DNA of 64,000 nucleotides from Roseovarius marisflavi (GTDB lineage Bacteria > Pseudomonadota > Alphaproteobacteria > Rhodobacterales > Rhodobacteraceae), in the NCBI RefSeq assembly GCF_900142625.1, contig NZ_FRBN01000002.1:1-64000 (forward strand). Direction: 5' to 3'. Below, one piece after another: positions 45,571 to 54,165 of this stretch. The position numbers and the translations under genes were made by a program. The notes under the pieces were generated by a model. It had not been told where the DNA came from. It did no database searches and was given only the letters and a program-made list of their open reading frames with translations. How positions within the stretch are numbered: the stretch's first letter is position 1; each line of letters begins with the position of its first letter.

Positions 45571-45607
45571 TTAACGAGGCTTTAATAACAGGTTAACAAC
45601 GGGTTAA
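45571..45607 (-). promoter_or_regulatory. Two CtrA-type boxes upstream of the GT2 gene
   Basis: On the minus strand TTAA-AGCCTCG-TTAAC (TTAA halves at 45585-45571) and TTAA-CCCGTTG-TTAAC (45607-45593) each match the full CtrA consensus TTAA-N7-TTAAC. They lie about 50 and 70 bases before the GT2 start. The shared C of the second box makes the tandem compact. The match is direct; CtrA control is inferred. Confidence 0.75.
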
Positions 45608-45612
45608 AATGA

Positions 45613-45628
45613 ACTGTTTCTAAACAGT
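45613..45628. promoter_or_regulatory. AT-rich palindrome between carA and the GT2 gene
   Basis: ACTGTTT-CT-AAACAGT is a perfect seven-base inverted repeat just after the carA stop. On the minus strand it is followed by TCATTTTAA, so it may be a weak terminator for carA; its very short loop also fits an operator for the GT2 promoter. Confidence 0.5.
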
Positions 45629-45630
45629 AA

Positions 45631-46779
45631 TTAACCGGCCATTGACGCCGCAAATCGCTCGAACAGGTAAAAGCTGTCTTGCGGTCCGGGACTCGCTTCC
45701 GGGTGATGCTGCACCGAGAATACCGGACGATCCTGCATGCGGATACCGCAGTTGGAGCCGTCAAACAGCGACACATGTGTCTCAAGCACCCCGGCGGGCA
45801 AGGTCTGGCTATCGACGGCAAAGCCGTGGTTCATCGAGGTGATCTCGACCTTGCCGGTCTCAATATCCTTGACCGGATGGTTGGCGCCGTGATGGCCGTG
45901 GTTCATCTTGACGGTCTGCGCCCCGAGTGCGAGCGCAAGCATCTGATGCCCAAGGCAGATCCCGAACACCGGCAGGCCAGAGTCAAGAACGCCGCGGATC
46001 ATCGGCACCGCATAGGCCCCCGTGGCCGCCGGATCACCGGGGCCGTTGGACAGGAACACGCCATCGGGACCATGCGCCAGAACTTCTTCGGCGGTGACGG
46101 TGGCGGGCATGACCGTCACCTCACAACCGGCACTTGCCAGACAGCGCAGGATATTGCGCTTGGCGCCGTAATCAATCGCCACAACCTTGTGGCGGGCATC
46201 GGTCTGACGCTTGTACCCTTCGGGCCAGGCCCACCGCATTTCATCCCAGCGGTAAGACTGTGCACAGGTAACCGTCTTGGCAAGGTCCATGCCCTCCAGC
46301 CCGGCAAAGGCCCGTGCTTTCGCGACCAGAGCGGCGGTGTCGAAATTGCCCTCGGGATCATGTGCAAGGGCGGCATGCGGCGCACCCTGCTGGCGGATCG
46401 CACGTGTCAGGCGCCGGGTATCAATCCCGCCGATGGCGATGCGCCCGCGCCGCGCCAGCCACTCGGCCAGATGCTCTTGCGCGCGCCAGTTGCTGGGCTG
46501 GGTCGGGTCCCACTTCACGACCATGCCCTCGGCCACCGGATCGGCGGTTTCGTCATCCTCGGGGGTCACCCCGGTATTGCCGATATGAGGAAAGGTAAAG
46601 GTCACGATCTGCCCGGCATAGGACGGGTCGGTCATGATCTCCTGATAGCCGGTCATGGCGGTGTTGAAACACAGCTCTGCCGTGGTGTCGCCAGTGGCGC
46701 CAAACCCATGGCCGTAAAACAGCGTCCCATCCGCAAGGGCCAGGCAGGCGGTCGGGCGGGTCTGGGGCGCGTGGGCCAT
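45631..46779 (-). CDS. carA: Carbamoyl-phosphate synthase small subunit
   Basis: The 382-residue glutaminase subunit supplies ammonia to CarB for carbamoyl phosphate, used in arginine and pyrimidine synthesis. Its N-terminal domain has GATGDTTAELCFNTAMTGYQE. The class I amidotransferase domain has the nucleophilic cysteine in FGICLGHQMLALALG and His/Glu in VQHHPEASPGP. carB is not in the window. It is divergent from the yqeY gene, an arrangement often seen in Rhodobacterales. Confidence 0.96.
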   Translation of the reverse strand: MAHAPQTRPTACLALADGTLFYGHGFGATGDTTAELCFNTAMTGYQEIMTDPSYAGQIVTFTFPHIGNTGVTPEDDETADPVAEGMVVKWDPTQPSNWRAQEHLAEWLARRGRIAIGGIDTRRLTRAIRQQGAPHAALAHDPEGNFDTAALVAKARAFAGLEGMDLAKTVTCAQSYRWDEMRWAWPEGYKRQTDARHKVVAIDYGAKRNILRCLASAGCEVTVMPATVTAEEVLAHGPDGVFLSNGPGDPAATGAYAVPMIRGVLDSGLPVFGICLGHQMLALALGAQTVKMNHGHHGANHPVKDIETGKVEITSMNHGFAVDSQTLPAGVLETHVSLFDGSNCGIRMQDRPVFSVQHHPEASPGPQDSFYLFERFAASMAG

Positions 46780-46966
46780 GGCAGGGATTCTCCGGATCTG
46801 TGCAAATTGGCGCGAACCTAAGGGGGGGTCCGGGCCGGGTCAAGGCACTAGATGGCCCAGTTTGCAGGCGAATACCAGCCCCCCGCGACCGCCCGACAAC
46901 AGTTGCCTCTTCCGCGTGATTTGGATAGTCTCCGGCACTTGTGACAAACCATTGGGATGGAACGAA

Positions 46967-47428
46967 ATGGAATTGCGGGACCGCATCACTCAGGCCCTTA
47001 AACAGGCGATGAAAGACAAGGACGCGGCGCGCCTTGCAACGCTGCGGCTGATCAGCGCGGCAATCAAGGATCAGGAAATCGCCGGGCGTGGCGTCGATGG
47101 GGCGCCCTGTGTCGGCGACCCTGAAATCATGGCGATTCTGGCCAAAATGACCAAACAGCGCAACGAAAGCGCGCGTGCCTACGAAGAAGGCGGCCGCCTT
47201 GATCTGGCCGAACGCGAACTGAGCGAGATCACCGTGATCGAGGAATTCCTGCCGCGCCAGCTTGACGACGACGAAGTCGCCGCCGCCATCGACAAGGCCA
47301 TAAGCGACGTTGGTGCCACCACGATCCGCGACATGGGCAAGATCATGGGCAAGCTCAAGGAGCGCCACGCCGGTCAGATGGATTTCGGCACCGTCGGCCC
47401 GCAGGTCAAGGACCGCCTCGCGTCTTAA
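46967..47428 (+). CDS. GatB/YqeY domain protein
   Basis: The 153-residue protein is the stand-alone YqeY domain: LRDRITQALKQAMKDKDAAR at the N-terminus, MTKQRNESARAYEEGGR in the middle and a helical C-terminus with MGKIMGKLKERHAGQMDFG. It is homologous to the tRNA-binding tail of GatB; its role, perhaps in tRNA-dependent amidation, is unproven. ATG 46967 follows GGGATGGAACGAA. Its stop overlaps the convergent DUF2244 gene by four bases. Confidence 0.92.
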   Translation: MELRDRITQALKQAMKDKDAARLATLRLISAAIKDQEIAGRGVDGAPCVGDPEIMAILAKMTKQRNESARAYEEGGRLDLAERELSEITVIEEFLPRQLDDDEVAAAIDKAISDVGATTIRDMGKIMGKLKERHAGQMDFGTVGPQVKDRLAS

Positions 47429-47925
47429 CCCGCCATTGGCGTCGGCGGGCGCAGGGCATCGGTCAACTCGCCGTAAAGCACCCTGCGCTCGCCCTCGGAC
47501 AAAAACGCCCCGATCTCGACCTCGCGGCCCTTGCCCTTGAGCGTGATGTAATGCGCGACCGGCCCGCCGGTGGGGTGCAGGCTCGCCTTGGCCCAATAGC
47601 GGTTACACTCCCAGTCCTGCACATCGCCGCGCGGATTGGTGCGCACCAGATGGATCATCTCTGGCCCGATTTCGAGCACCTCGGTGATATTGGCGCTGCG
47701 ATACGAATGCTCAAGCCCCCACCAGACCCCGGCCAGCGCCAACATCAGAAACGGCAACAGCCCCCAGAGCACGACCGTGCCAAGCAGCGGATAAAGCGGC
47801 ACGGTGATCAGCGTGAAGGTCGCCAGCACAAAGGCCGCAAAGCCACGCCGCGGCAAGGACCGGTGCGGCCAAAGCGTCAGCCGGGTCTGTGGGTCGTCCT
47901 GCGATGATGTCCATTCATAAGGCAT
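47425..47925 (-). CDS. DUF2244 membrane protein
   Basis: The 166-residue protein has two membrane helices at about residues 29-70 (FAAFVLATFTLITVPLYPLL, then VLWGLLPFLMLALAGVWW) and a cytoplasmic C-terminal domain beginning ITEVLEIGPEMIHLVR. The layout and the SLPRRGF-like start match DUF2244, widespread in Alphaproteobacteria and sometimes found near cytochrome oxidase or redox genes. Function is unknown. Confidence 0.85.
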   Translation of the reverse strand: MPYEWTSSQDDPQTRLTLWPHRSLPRRGFAAFVLATFTLITVPLYPLLGTVVLWGLLPFLMLALAGVWWGLEHSYRSANITEVLEIGPEMIHLVRTNPRGDVQDWECNRYWAKASLHPTGGPVAHYITLKGKGREVEIGAFLSEGERRVLYGELTDALRPPTPMAG

Positions 47926-48097
47926 GCCTTGTTTCTAGCCCATGCGTCGCGTTTGAAAAGAGGGCGTGTGCAATGACTGCGCAATCCGTCAGACACCTTG
48001 GCAAACCCTGTGGCGCCATTTCGCCGGATCAGGCCTAACCCCGTTTTCTTCTTGCCTAAAATATTCTGGGGAGTTTGAGGCGCAAAGCCCCTCATCC

Positions 48098-48123
48098 AAA
48101 AAAACAAGCGCGCCGCAGGCGCT
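48098..48123 (-). terminator. Rho-independent terminator of rnpB
   Basis: On the minus strand AGCGCC-TGCGGC-GCGCT forms a hairpin followed by TTGTTTTTTT. It lies about 30 bases beyond the 3' end of the RNase P RNA. Confidence 0.8.
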
Positions 48124-48152
48124 CAATTCCTGAAAACCACCAAAATCACAAT

Positions 48153-48579
48153 TTGCGCGGAGGGCCTGTAAGCCGGATTTTGTCCCGGGGGTTGCCCCCC
48201 TTGGATGACCATTCATCTTGAGACGCTGTTGCCAACGCCCCTCTAGCTGCCAACCCGGACCACTGGGCCAAGACGTGCCTGCGGGCGGTATCGGTTGCCC
48301 GACCTGCCGCGCGCGCGGTCCCTATTTGGCATTGCTCCCGGTGGGGCTTGCCGTGCCGGTTCGGTTGCCCGTCCCGCGGTGGGCTCTTACCCCACCGTTT
48401 CACCCTTACCCGTACGCAGTCTCCCTTGGCGAACCGCAGGTGCGACGGGCGGTTTCATTTCTGTGGCGCTTTCCCTTGGGTTACCCCAGCCGGGCGTTAC
48501 CCGGCACCGTTGTCTTGTGGAGTCCGGACTTTCCTCGAAACCCTTGCAGGTCCCGCGGCCATCCGGCCCTCCGCGCGAG
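48153..48579 (-). ncRNA. rnpB: RNase P RNA (class A)
   Basis: The minus strand carries the catalytic RNA of RNase P, which trims tRNA 5' leaders. GCGCGGAGGGCC near the 5' end (48576-48565) pairs perfectly with GGCCCTCCGCGC at the 3' end (48166-48155) as helix P1. The universally conserved GAGGAAAGTCCGGACTCC (P3-P4) lies near the 5' side and ACAAAATCCGGCTTACAG near the 3' side. The 427-base length is typical of Alphaproteobacteria. It starts directly after the ampD-like stop, so its promoter lies within that gene. The ends are placed to within a few bases. Confidence 0.95.
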
Positions 48580-48585
48580 ATTGAC

Positions 48586-49305
48586 TTAGGCGCTCGGACG
48601 GGCGCGGTCAACCGGGAAGCGTGCGGCAAGGTCCTGAAGGGCGGCGCAATCAGCCGCCTCAAGCGGTCCCCTGGCACTGGGGCGAAAGCGCAGGCGAAAA
48701 GCGGCAAGAATGGTCTCGAGATCCTCCGCGCCGCTTGAAGGATAGCCAAATCGTTCGGCCGCCGCGAGAAACGCCCCTGCCCCGGTTTCAGGACCGGTGT
48801 CCGCCCTGCCCGGCTCGGGCCAGACCGACAGGCCAGCACGCGCCAAGCGGCGCCAGTCAAACCGCGCGCCGGGGTCAAACTTGCGCGCCGGGGCCATGTC
48901 GGAATGGGCAATCACCCGCTCGGGCGGGATGGGCCAGCGGGTCATGATCGCGCTCATTAGCCCCTCAAGCGCATGCATCTGCGGCTCGGGGAACGGATGC
49001 GCGCCGGTATTGGCCAACTCGATCCCGATCGAGCGTGAATTGACGTCCACAACCGCGCCCCATTGCCCCGCACCGGCATGCCAGGCGCGCTGTTCTTCCT
49101 CGACCATCTGCCAGATTTCGCCGCGCTCCGAGATCAGGTAATGCGCCGAAACCTCTGCGCCCGGGTCACACAACCGCGCGAGCGCCGCCTCGGCGCTTTG
49201 CATCGCGGTGTAATGCAGCACGATCATATCGGGCAGCGCACCTAAGCGCCGCGCGCCGAAATTGGGCGAGACCTGCCAAGCACATGTAGGGTGGGTGAAA
49301 CCCAC
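48586..49305 (-). CDS. ampD: AmpD-type N-acetylmuramoyl-L-alanine amidase
   Basis: The 239-residue amidase cleaves anhydro-muropeptides during peptidoglycan recycling. It has the amidase_2 fold with zinc ligands in MIVLHYTAM and VIAHSDMAPARKFDPG, plus NSRSIGIELANTG. A C-terminal peptidoglycan-binding-like helix bundle ends the protein. No signal peptide is seen, so it is cytoplasmic like AmpD. The start is GTG 49305, inside the dispersed 22-base repeat, with AAAGGGG just upstream. The repeat therefore encodes the first residues (VGFTHPT). The only later ATG, at 49227, would remove the conserved SPNFGARR segment. Confidence 0.88.
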   Translation of the reverse strand: MGFTHPTCAWQVSPNFGARRLGALPDMIVLHYTAMQSAEAALARLCDPGAEVSAHYLISERGEIWQMVEEEQRAWHAGAGQWGAVVDVNSRSIGIELANTGAHPFPEPQMHALEGLMSAIMTRWPIPPERVIAHSDMAPARKFDPGARFDWRRLARAGLSVWPEPGRADTGPETGAGAFLAAAERFGYPSSGAEDLETILAAFRLRFRPSARGPLEAADCAALQDLAARFPVDRARPSA

Positions 49306-49307
49306 GC
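49286..49307 (+). repeat. Dispersed 22-bp hairpin repeat, copy 3 (overlaps the ampD start)
   Basis: This copy is identical to 36223-36244 and lies in the same orientation. It covers the GTG start and the first seven codons of the amidase gene on the minus strand. Confidence 0.85.
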
Positions 49308-49316
49308 CGCGCCCCT

Positions 49317-50048
49317 TTACCTGCCAACCGCCTTGCGGAAGGGGACCGGGTTCCAGCCACAGGCATAGCCATCACCATCCGGGTCAAGCCCAAGGCGGTC
49401 ACGCTCGGGGCCGCCGCGCTTGAGAAACTCGACCTGCGCCAGATCGGGCGAGGCATATTCGGCGCAGTTGCGCTCGAACTTGCCGGTCTTGTTGAGACCA
49501 ACACGGCGATAGACCAACGTGCCTACGGGATGCTTGGTGGCAAGCGCATAGGCCACGATATTGGGGCCCACATCGCCGGGACGATTACCGACGGCCTCGG
49601 GGGCAACCACCTGATATTGCGCACGGTTTTGCGCGATCCGCGAGGCATCATCTTCGATCGAGCGCTGCTCGCCGACGGCCTCGAAACTGTTCTCACGCGA
49701 AATCCCGGCTGAATTCATCACGCCCTCCGGTGCCGGATTGGACGGGCTCGCCTGAAGGATCGGCTGACCGGAATTGGCGGCGGTGGCCTCAAGCGCGGCG
49801 CGCGCATCGGCGGCAACATCCGCGCCCGGCTGTGCCGAGGTGGCACCGGGCGGGATGGCGCCCAGAGGCTCCGATGAGACCGCGTTGGGGGCCGGCAGGG
49901 CATTGCCCGCCAAGGCGGCGTCACGCGCGGCCTTTTCACGCTGGTATTGGCTATAGTCCTGAAAACCGACACCCGCCCCGCTATCGGGTACGGCGGGCGC
50001 ACAGGCCGTTAGGGCCGCAAGGGCGACCGAGCCAAGGATCAAACGCAT
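49317..50048 (-). CDS. Lipoprotein with a C-terminal Excalibur-like calcium motif
   Basis: The 243-residue protein has a lipobox (ALTAC, Cys 16), so it is probably a membrane-anchored lipoprotein. A low-complexity Ala/Pro/Ser-rich middle follows (about residues 20-130). The C-terminal region (about 190-240) has NCAEYASPDLAQVEFLKRGG and DPDGDGYACGWNP, the Excalibur calcium-binding pattern with paired cysteines. The function is unknown. It lies between gatA and the amidase gene on the same strand. Confidence 0.85.
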   Translation of the reverse strand: MRLILGSVALAALTACAPAVPDSGAGVGFQDYSQYQREKAARDAALAGNALPAPNAVSSEPLGAIPPGATSAQPGADVAADARAALEATAANSGQPILQASPSNPAPEGVMNSAGISRENSFEAVGEQRSIEDDASRIAQNRAQYQVVAPEAVGNRPGDVGPNIVAYALATKHPVGTLVYRRVGLNKTGKFERNCAEYASPDLAQVEFLKRGGPERDRLGLDPDGDGYACGWNPVPFRKAVGR

Positions 50049-50085
50049 CTGCTATTTCCTGCCATAAGCTGTTTTGCGGGCCGTT

Positions 50086-51573
50086 TTACCACCATTTTCC
50101 GGGTTTGGCCACAAATCCCGCCGCAGTTTCCAACGCATAGGCGGTGTTGAGCAGATCACCTTCTTCCCAGGGCCGCCCGATCAGTTGCAACCCAAGCGGC
50201 AGCCCCTGCGTGTCGATCCCGGCGGGCACGGAAATGCCCGGCAGACCGGCAAGGTTGACGGTGACGGTAAAGACATCGTTGAGATACATCTGCACCGGAT
50301 CGGCGTCTTTCATCTCGCCAAGGCCAAAGGCCGCGCTTGGCGTGGCCGGGGTCAGGATCGCATCGACGCCTGCGTCAAAGGCCTGATCAAAGTCGCGCTT
50401 GATCAGCGCGCGCACCCTGCGGGCGCGGTTGTAATAGGCGTCGTAAAAGCCCGCCGAGAGAACATAGGTGCCCACCATCACGCGGCGCTGAACCTCGTGA
50501 CCAAAGCCCTCGGCGCGGGTTTTCTCGTACATCTCGGTGATGCCATCGCCCTGCGCCAGCTTGGCGCGGTGGCCATAGCGCACCCCGTCATAGCGCGCGA
50601 GATTGCTTGACGCCTCGGCCGGGGCAATCACGTAATAGGCCGGCAGCGCGTATTTGGTATGCGGCAGGCTGATATCACGGATTTCGGCGCCTGCGGCCTT
50701 GAGCATCGCAGTACCATCGGCCCAAAGCTGTTCGATCTCGGCGGGCATGCCCTCCATCCGGTATTCTTTCGGAATGCCGATCACTTTGCCTTTGATATCA
50801 CCGGTCAAGGCGGCCTCGAAGTCGGGCACCGGGAAATCGGCACTGGTCGAATCCTTGGGGTCGTGGCTGCACATGGCGCTTAGCATGATCGCCGCATCGC
50901 GCACCGATTTGGTCATCGGCCCGGCCTGATCGAGCGAGGAAGCAAAGGCCACCACGCCCCAGCGGGAACAGCGCCCATAGGTCGGCTTGATCCCGGTGAT
51001 GCCGGTAAAGGCGGCCGGCTGGCGGATCGAGCCGCCGGTGTCGGTGCCGGTCGCGGCAAGGCAAAGATCCGCCGCAACGGCCGAAGCCGATCCGCCAGAC
51101 GAGCCGCCGGGAGTCAAAGCCGCGTCATCATTTCCGCGCCGCCAGGGGTTAACGGCATTGCCATAAACCGATGTTTCATTGGACGAGCCCATGGCGAATT
51201 CGTCCATGTTGAGCTTGCCCAGCATAATCGCGCCCGCATCGAACAGGTTCTGGGTGACGGTCGATTCGTATTCCGGCTTGAAGCCTTCAAGGATGCGGCT
51301 GGCGGCCTGGCTTGGCACGCCCTTGGTGCAAAACAGGTCCTTGATCCCGAGCGGGATACCGCACATCGCCGGGGCATCGCCCGCCTTGATCCGGGTATCG
51401 GCGGCGCGCGCCTGTTCGCGGGCGATATCAGGGGTGTGATGCACAAAGGCATTGAGCGCCCCGGCGCCTTCGATCTGGCTCAGGCAGGCCTCGGTCAGCT
51501 CAAGCGCGGTGACATCGCCCTTGCGCAGGGCATCGCGGGCCTCTGCAATCGTGAGTGTGTTCAGATCAGCCAT
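50086..51573 (-). CDS. gatA: Glutamyl-tRNA(Gln)/aspartyl-tRNA(Asn) amidotransferase subunit A
   Basis: The 495-residue amidase releases ammonia from glutamine to convert mischarged Glu-tRNA(Gln). The Ser-cisSer-Lys triad is visible: Lys in [14 protein letters not shown], the serines in [16 protein letters not shown] and the nucleophile in [14 protein letters not shown]. The C-terminus ends with VAKPGKWW. gatC is directly upstream with overlapping stop and start; gatB is elsewhere. Confidence 0.97.
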   Translation of the reverse strand: MADLNTLTIAEARDALRKGDVTALELTEACLSQIEGAGALNAFVHHTPDIAREQARAADTRIKAGDAPAMCGIPLGIKDLFCTKGVPSQAASRILEGFKPEYESTVTQNLFDAGAIMLGKLNMDEFAMGSSNETSVYGNAVNPWRRGNDDAALTPGGSSGGSASAVAADLCLAATGTDTGGSIRQPAAFTGITGIKPTYGRCSRWGVVAFASSLDQAGPMTKSVRDAAIMLSAMCSHDPKDSTSADFPVPDFEAALTGDIKGKVIGIPKEYRMEGMPAEIEQLWADGTAMLKAAGAEIRDISLPHTKYALPAYYVIAPAEASSNLARYDGVRYGHRAKLAQGDGITEMYEKTRAEGFGHEVQRRVMVGTYVLSAGFYDAYYNRARRVRALIKRDFDQAFDAGVDAILTPATPSAAFGLGEMKDADPVQMYLNDVFTVTVNLAGLPGISVPAGIDTQGLPLGLQLIGRPWEEGDLLNTAYALETAAGFVAKPGKWW

Positions 51574-51860
51574 TATTCCACCACCTTCGGCACCGCAAAA
51601 AAGCCCTCGCGCGCATCGGGCGCGTTCGACAGAATCTTGGCTTGTTGATTGCCATCTGTAACCACATCCTCGCGGCGTTTCAGGCGCATCGGCGTGACGC
51701 TGGTCATCGGCTCGATGCCCTCCACGTCGACTTCGTTGAGCTGTTCAATGAAACCAAGGATGGTGTTGAACTCCTCGGCAAGCGCGGGCAGCGCGTCCTC
51801 AGTCACACGGATGCGGGCCAGCTTGGCCACTTTGGCGGCGGTCTCTCGGTCGATCGACAT
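51573..51860 (-). CDS. gatC: Glutamyl-tRNA(Gln) amidotransferase subunit C
   Basis: The 95-residue GatC stabilises GatA and GatB. It has the family start [16 protein letters not shown] and the [19 protein letters not shown] segment before the conserved C-terminal [12 protein letters not shown] 51860 follows GGAGA. Its TAA shares one base with the gatA ATG (TAATG), which gives tight coupling. Confidence 0.96.
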   Translation of the reverse strand: MSIDRETAAKVAKLARIRVTEDALPALAEEFNTILGFIEQLNEVDVEGIEPMTSVTPMRLKRREDVVTDGNQQAKILSNAPDAREGFFAVPKVVE

Positions 51861-52039
51861 GGGTCTCTCCGGTAATCCTGTTGCCCAAGCGTTTAGCGCC
51901 CGAGACCATTGGGCGCAAGCATCTGAGCGCGCCAAAACCCCGCTCGCGGATAAGGATCGCCCAGAAATACGCCGCTTGGCCCTTTCCTATGGCGCAAGTC
52001 TTGCTAGTCTTTGCAAAACTGGAAAAAGGGAGTGGCAGA

Positions 52040-52732
52040 ATGAAGATCACATGGCTTGGGCATTCATCGTTTCGGATCGAGATCGCAGAACTGATTTTGT
52101 TGGTCGATCCCTGGCTCAACGGCAACCCGATGTTGCCCGAGGACAGCCACGACGCCGCGACCGAAGGCGCAACTCATATCCTGTTGACCCACGCGCATTT
52201 CGATCACGTCGCCGATGTTCTGCCACTGGCGCGCAAACAGGGCCTGACCGTGGTCGGGCAATATGACCTGATGGCGCATTGGGAGGCGCAGGAAAAGATC
52301 GAGGTTATCGGGTTCAACAAGGGCGGCACGGTCGATCTTGGCGGGGTCAAGGTGACGATGGTACATGCCACCCATTCAACCAGCTTTGGCACGGATGCCG
52401 GTCCGCAGGTGCCCGGCACCGAATGTGGTTACATGATCGCGGGCGAGGGTCACGTGATCTATGTCTCTGGCGACACCGATGTGATGGCCGACATGGGCGT
52501 GTTTCACGACCTGCACCAGCCCGATGTCGGAATCCTGTGCGCGGGCGGGCATTTCACCATGGATATGCGGCGCGCGGGCTATGCGGCGAAAAAGTTCTTT
52601 GACTTCAAAACCGTGATCCCCTGCCATTACCGCACCTTCCCGATTTTAGAGCAATCGGCCGAAGAGTTGGTCACGGCTCTGCCCGGCGTCGATGTGATCG
52701 AGCCGCAGGTGATGGAGCCGATCACGCTCTGA
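52040..52732 (+). CDS. UPF0173 metal-dependent hydrolase (metallo-beta-lactamase fold)
   Basis: The 230-residue protein has the metallo-beta-lactamase motif HAHFDH (His 51, His 53, Asp 55, His 56), further ligands in VHATHSTSFG and SGDTDVMADM, and a C-terminal CHYRTFP. This layout matches the UlaG-like UPF0173 family of predicted hydrolases with unknown natural substrates. ATG 52040 follows GGGAGTGGCAGA. It is divergent from gatC. Confidence 0.9.
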   Translation: MKITWLGHSSFRIEIAELILLVDPWLNGNPMLPEDSHDAATEGATHILLTHAHFDHVADVLPLARKQGLTVVGQYDLMAHWEAQEKIEVIGFNKGGTVDLGGVKVTMVHATHSTSFGTDAGPQVPGTECGYMIAGEGHVIYVSGDTDVMADMGVFHDLHQPDVGILCAGGHFTMDMRRAGYAAKKFFDFKTVIPCHYRTFPILEQSAEELVTALPGVDVIEPQVMEPITL

Positions 52733-52752
52733 CAGTGCGGCAATCGGGGCAT

Positions 52753-52798
52753 GGGGGCGCTGCCCCCGCCCAGGAAAATTCGGCGAATTTTCTTGGGC
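52753..52798. terminator. Tandem hairpins between convergent genes
   Basis: GGGGGC-GCT-GCCCCC at 52753-52767 is followed by a long palindrome at 52768-52798, in which GCCCAGGAAAATTC faces GAATTTTCTTGGGC with one mismatch. They lie between the convergent UPF0173 and rluB genes. They can act as terminators in both directions through the T- and A-rich arms. Confidence 0.65.
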
Positions 52799-52830
52799 CC
52801 CCCGGCGTATTTCTGGAAAAATGAAAAGGA

Positions 52831-53640
52831 TCAGGTGGTGCGACGGCGGCGCTGTGGTTTGGGGCGTTGCGGGCTTGCGGGTTTGCTGGGTTTTTCTACC
52901 TCGGGCTCTTGAGGCATGCCAAGCTGATCGCGCAGCACGCGCGGGCGGATTTCCTCGACTTCGCCGGGTTTGAGCTGACCCAGTTGAAACGGCCCGTAAG
53001 ACACCCGGATCAGCCGGTTCACCGAGAGGCCGACCGCCTCCATCGCGCGGCGGATTTCGCGGTTCTTGCCTTCGCGGATCGACACCGTGATCCAGGCATT
53101 GGCGCCCTGCTGGCGATCCAGCGTCACCATCATGCCCTGAAACCGTTCGCCATCGACCGTGAGGCCCTTGCGCAGCGGCTCAAACGTGGCATCGGTCGGA
53201 CGGCCATTGACGCGCACGCGGTAGCGGCGCAGCCAGCCGGTTGAGGGCAGTTCGAGTTTGCGCTTGAGGCCGCCGTCATTGGTCAGCAAAAGCAGCCCTT
53301 CGGAATTCAGGTCAAGCCGTCCGACGCTCATCACCCGAGGCAGGTCTTCGGGCAGATCATCATAGATCGTCGCGCGCCCCTGTTCGTCGCGGTTGGTGGT
53401 CACAAGACCGGTGGGCTTGTGATAAAGCCAGAGCCGCGCCGGTTCGGGCGCATCCAATGCGCGGCCATCCACCACGACCTTGTCGGCGGGGGTCACATTC
53501 AATGCGGCGCGGGTGATCTTGACGCCATTGACGGTCACGCGGCCGGCCTCGATCAGGCGCTCGGCCTCGCGGCGGCTGGCGATGCCGGCGCGCGCGATGA
53601 CCTTGGCGATCCGGTCGCCTTCTGGGGGTTTGGTGCTCAT
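52831..53640 (-). CDS. rluB: RluB/RsuA-family rRNA pseudouridine synthase
   Basis: The 269-residue enzyme isomerises a specific uridine in ribosomal RNA. The N-terminal S4 RNA-binding domain (IAKVIARAGIASRREAERLI) is followed by the catalytic domain with the aspartate in SVGRLDLNSEGLLLLTNDG and the family segment REGKNREIRRAMEAVGL. The tail (about 240-269) is basic and low in complexity (PQRPKPQRRRRTT). The 23S-specific RluB is the likeliest member, but RluE or RsuA cannot be excluded. It is divergent from tadA. Confidence 0.93.
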   Translation of the reverse strand: MSTKPPEGDRIAKVIARAGIASRREAERLIEAGRVTVNGVKITRAALNVTPADKVVVDGRALDAPEPARLWLYHKPTGLVTTNRDEQGRATIYDDLPEDLPRVMSVGRLDLNSEGLLLLTNDGGLKRKLELPSTGWLRRYRVRVNGRPTDATFEPLRKGLTVDGERFQGMMVTLDRQQGANAWITVSIREGKNREIRRAMEAVGLSVNRLIRVSYGPFQLGQLKPGEVEEIRPRVLRDQLGMPQEPEVEKPSKPASPQRPKPQRRRRTT

Positions 53641-53703
53641 GTGTCATCGCTTAGCCTATTCGCGGGACTTGCGAAAGTGGTGATGGCGGGGCAAAGACGC
53701 CCC

Positions 53704-54165
53704 ATGACGTTCAAAAGCCATATGATGACTGCGCTGGAGGAGGCGCGCGCCGCGGCCCTGCGCGGCGAGGTGCCGGTGGGGGCCGTGGTGGTTGACCCAA
53801 ACGGTCAGGTCGTGGCAAAGGCGGGCAATCGCACGCGCGAACTGAACGACCCCACGGCCCATGCCGAGATCCTCGCGCTGCGCGCCGCCTGCGCGGCCAA
53901 GGGCAGCGAGCGGCTGGTGGGGCATGATCTTTATGTCACGCTGGAGCCCTGCGCGATGTGCGCCAGCGCGATTGCCGGGGCGCGGATTGCGCGGCTGTAT
54001 TATGGGGCGAGTGATCCGAAATCCGGCGGTGTCGCGCAGGGCGCGCGTGTGTTCACCCATCCGCAATGTCACCATGTGCCAGAGGTTTATGACGGGATTG
54101 CCGCGCGCGAGGCGGAAGAGATGCTGAAAGCCTTTTTTCAGGAGCGGCGCACGCCTGAGTGCTAG
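53704..54165 (+). CDS. tadA: tRNA-specific adenosine deaminase
   Basis: The 153-residue deaminase converts adenosine-34 of tRNA-Arg(ACG) to inosine. Zinc ligands are His 53 in TAHAEILALR with catalytic Glu 55, and Cys 83 and Cys 86 in EPCAMCASAI. GEVPVGAVVVD is the usual lead-in. ATG 53704 (MTFKSHMMTALEEA) is used, with ATG 53722 possible. The frame extends to 53419 only as an overlap with the divergent rluB gene. Confidence 0.95.
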   Translation: MTFKSHMMTALEEARAAALRGEVPVGAVVVDPNGQVVAKAGNRTRELNDPTAHAEILALRAACAAKGSERLVGHDLYVTLEPCAMCASAIAGARIARLYYGASDPKSGGVAQGARVFTHPQCHHVPEVYDGIAAREAEEMLKAFFQERRTPEC

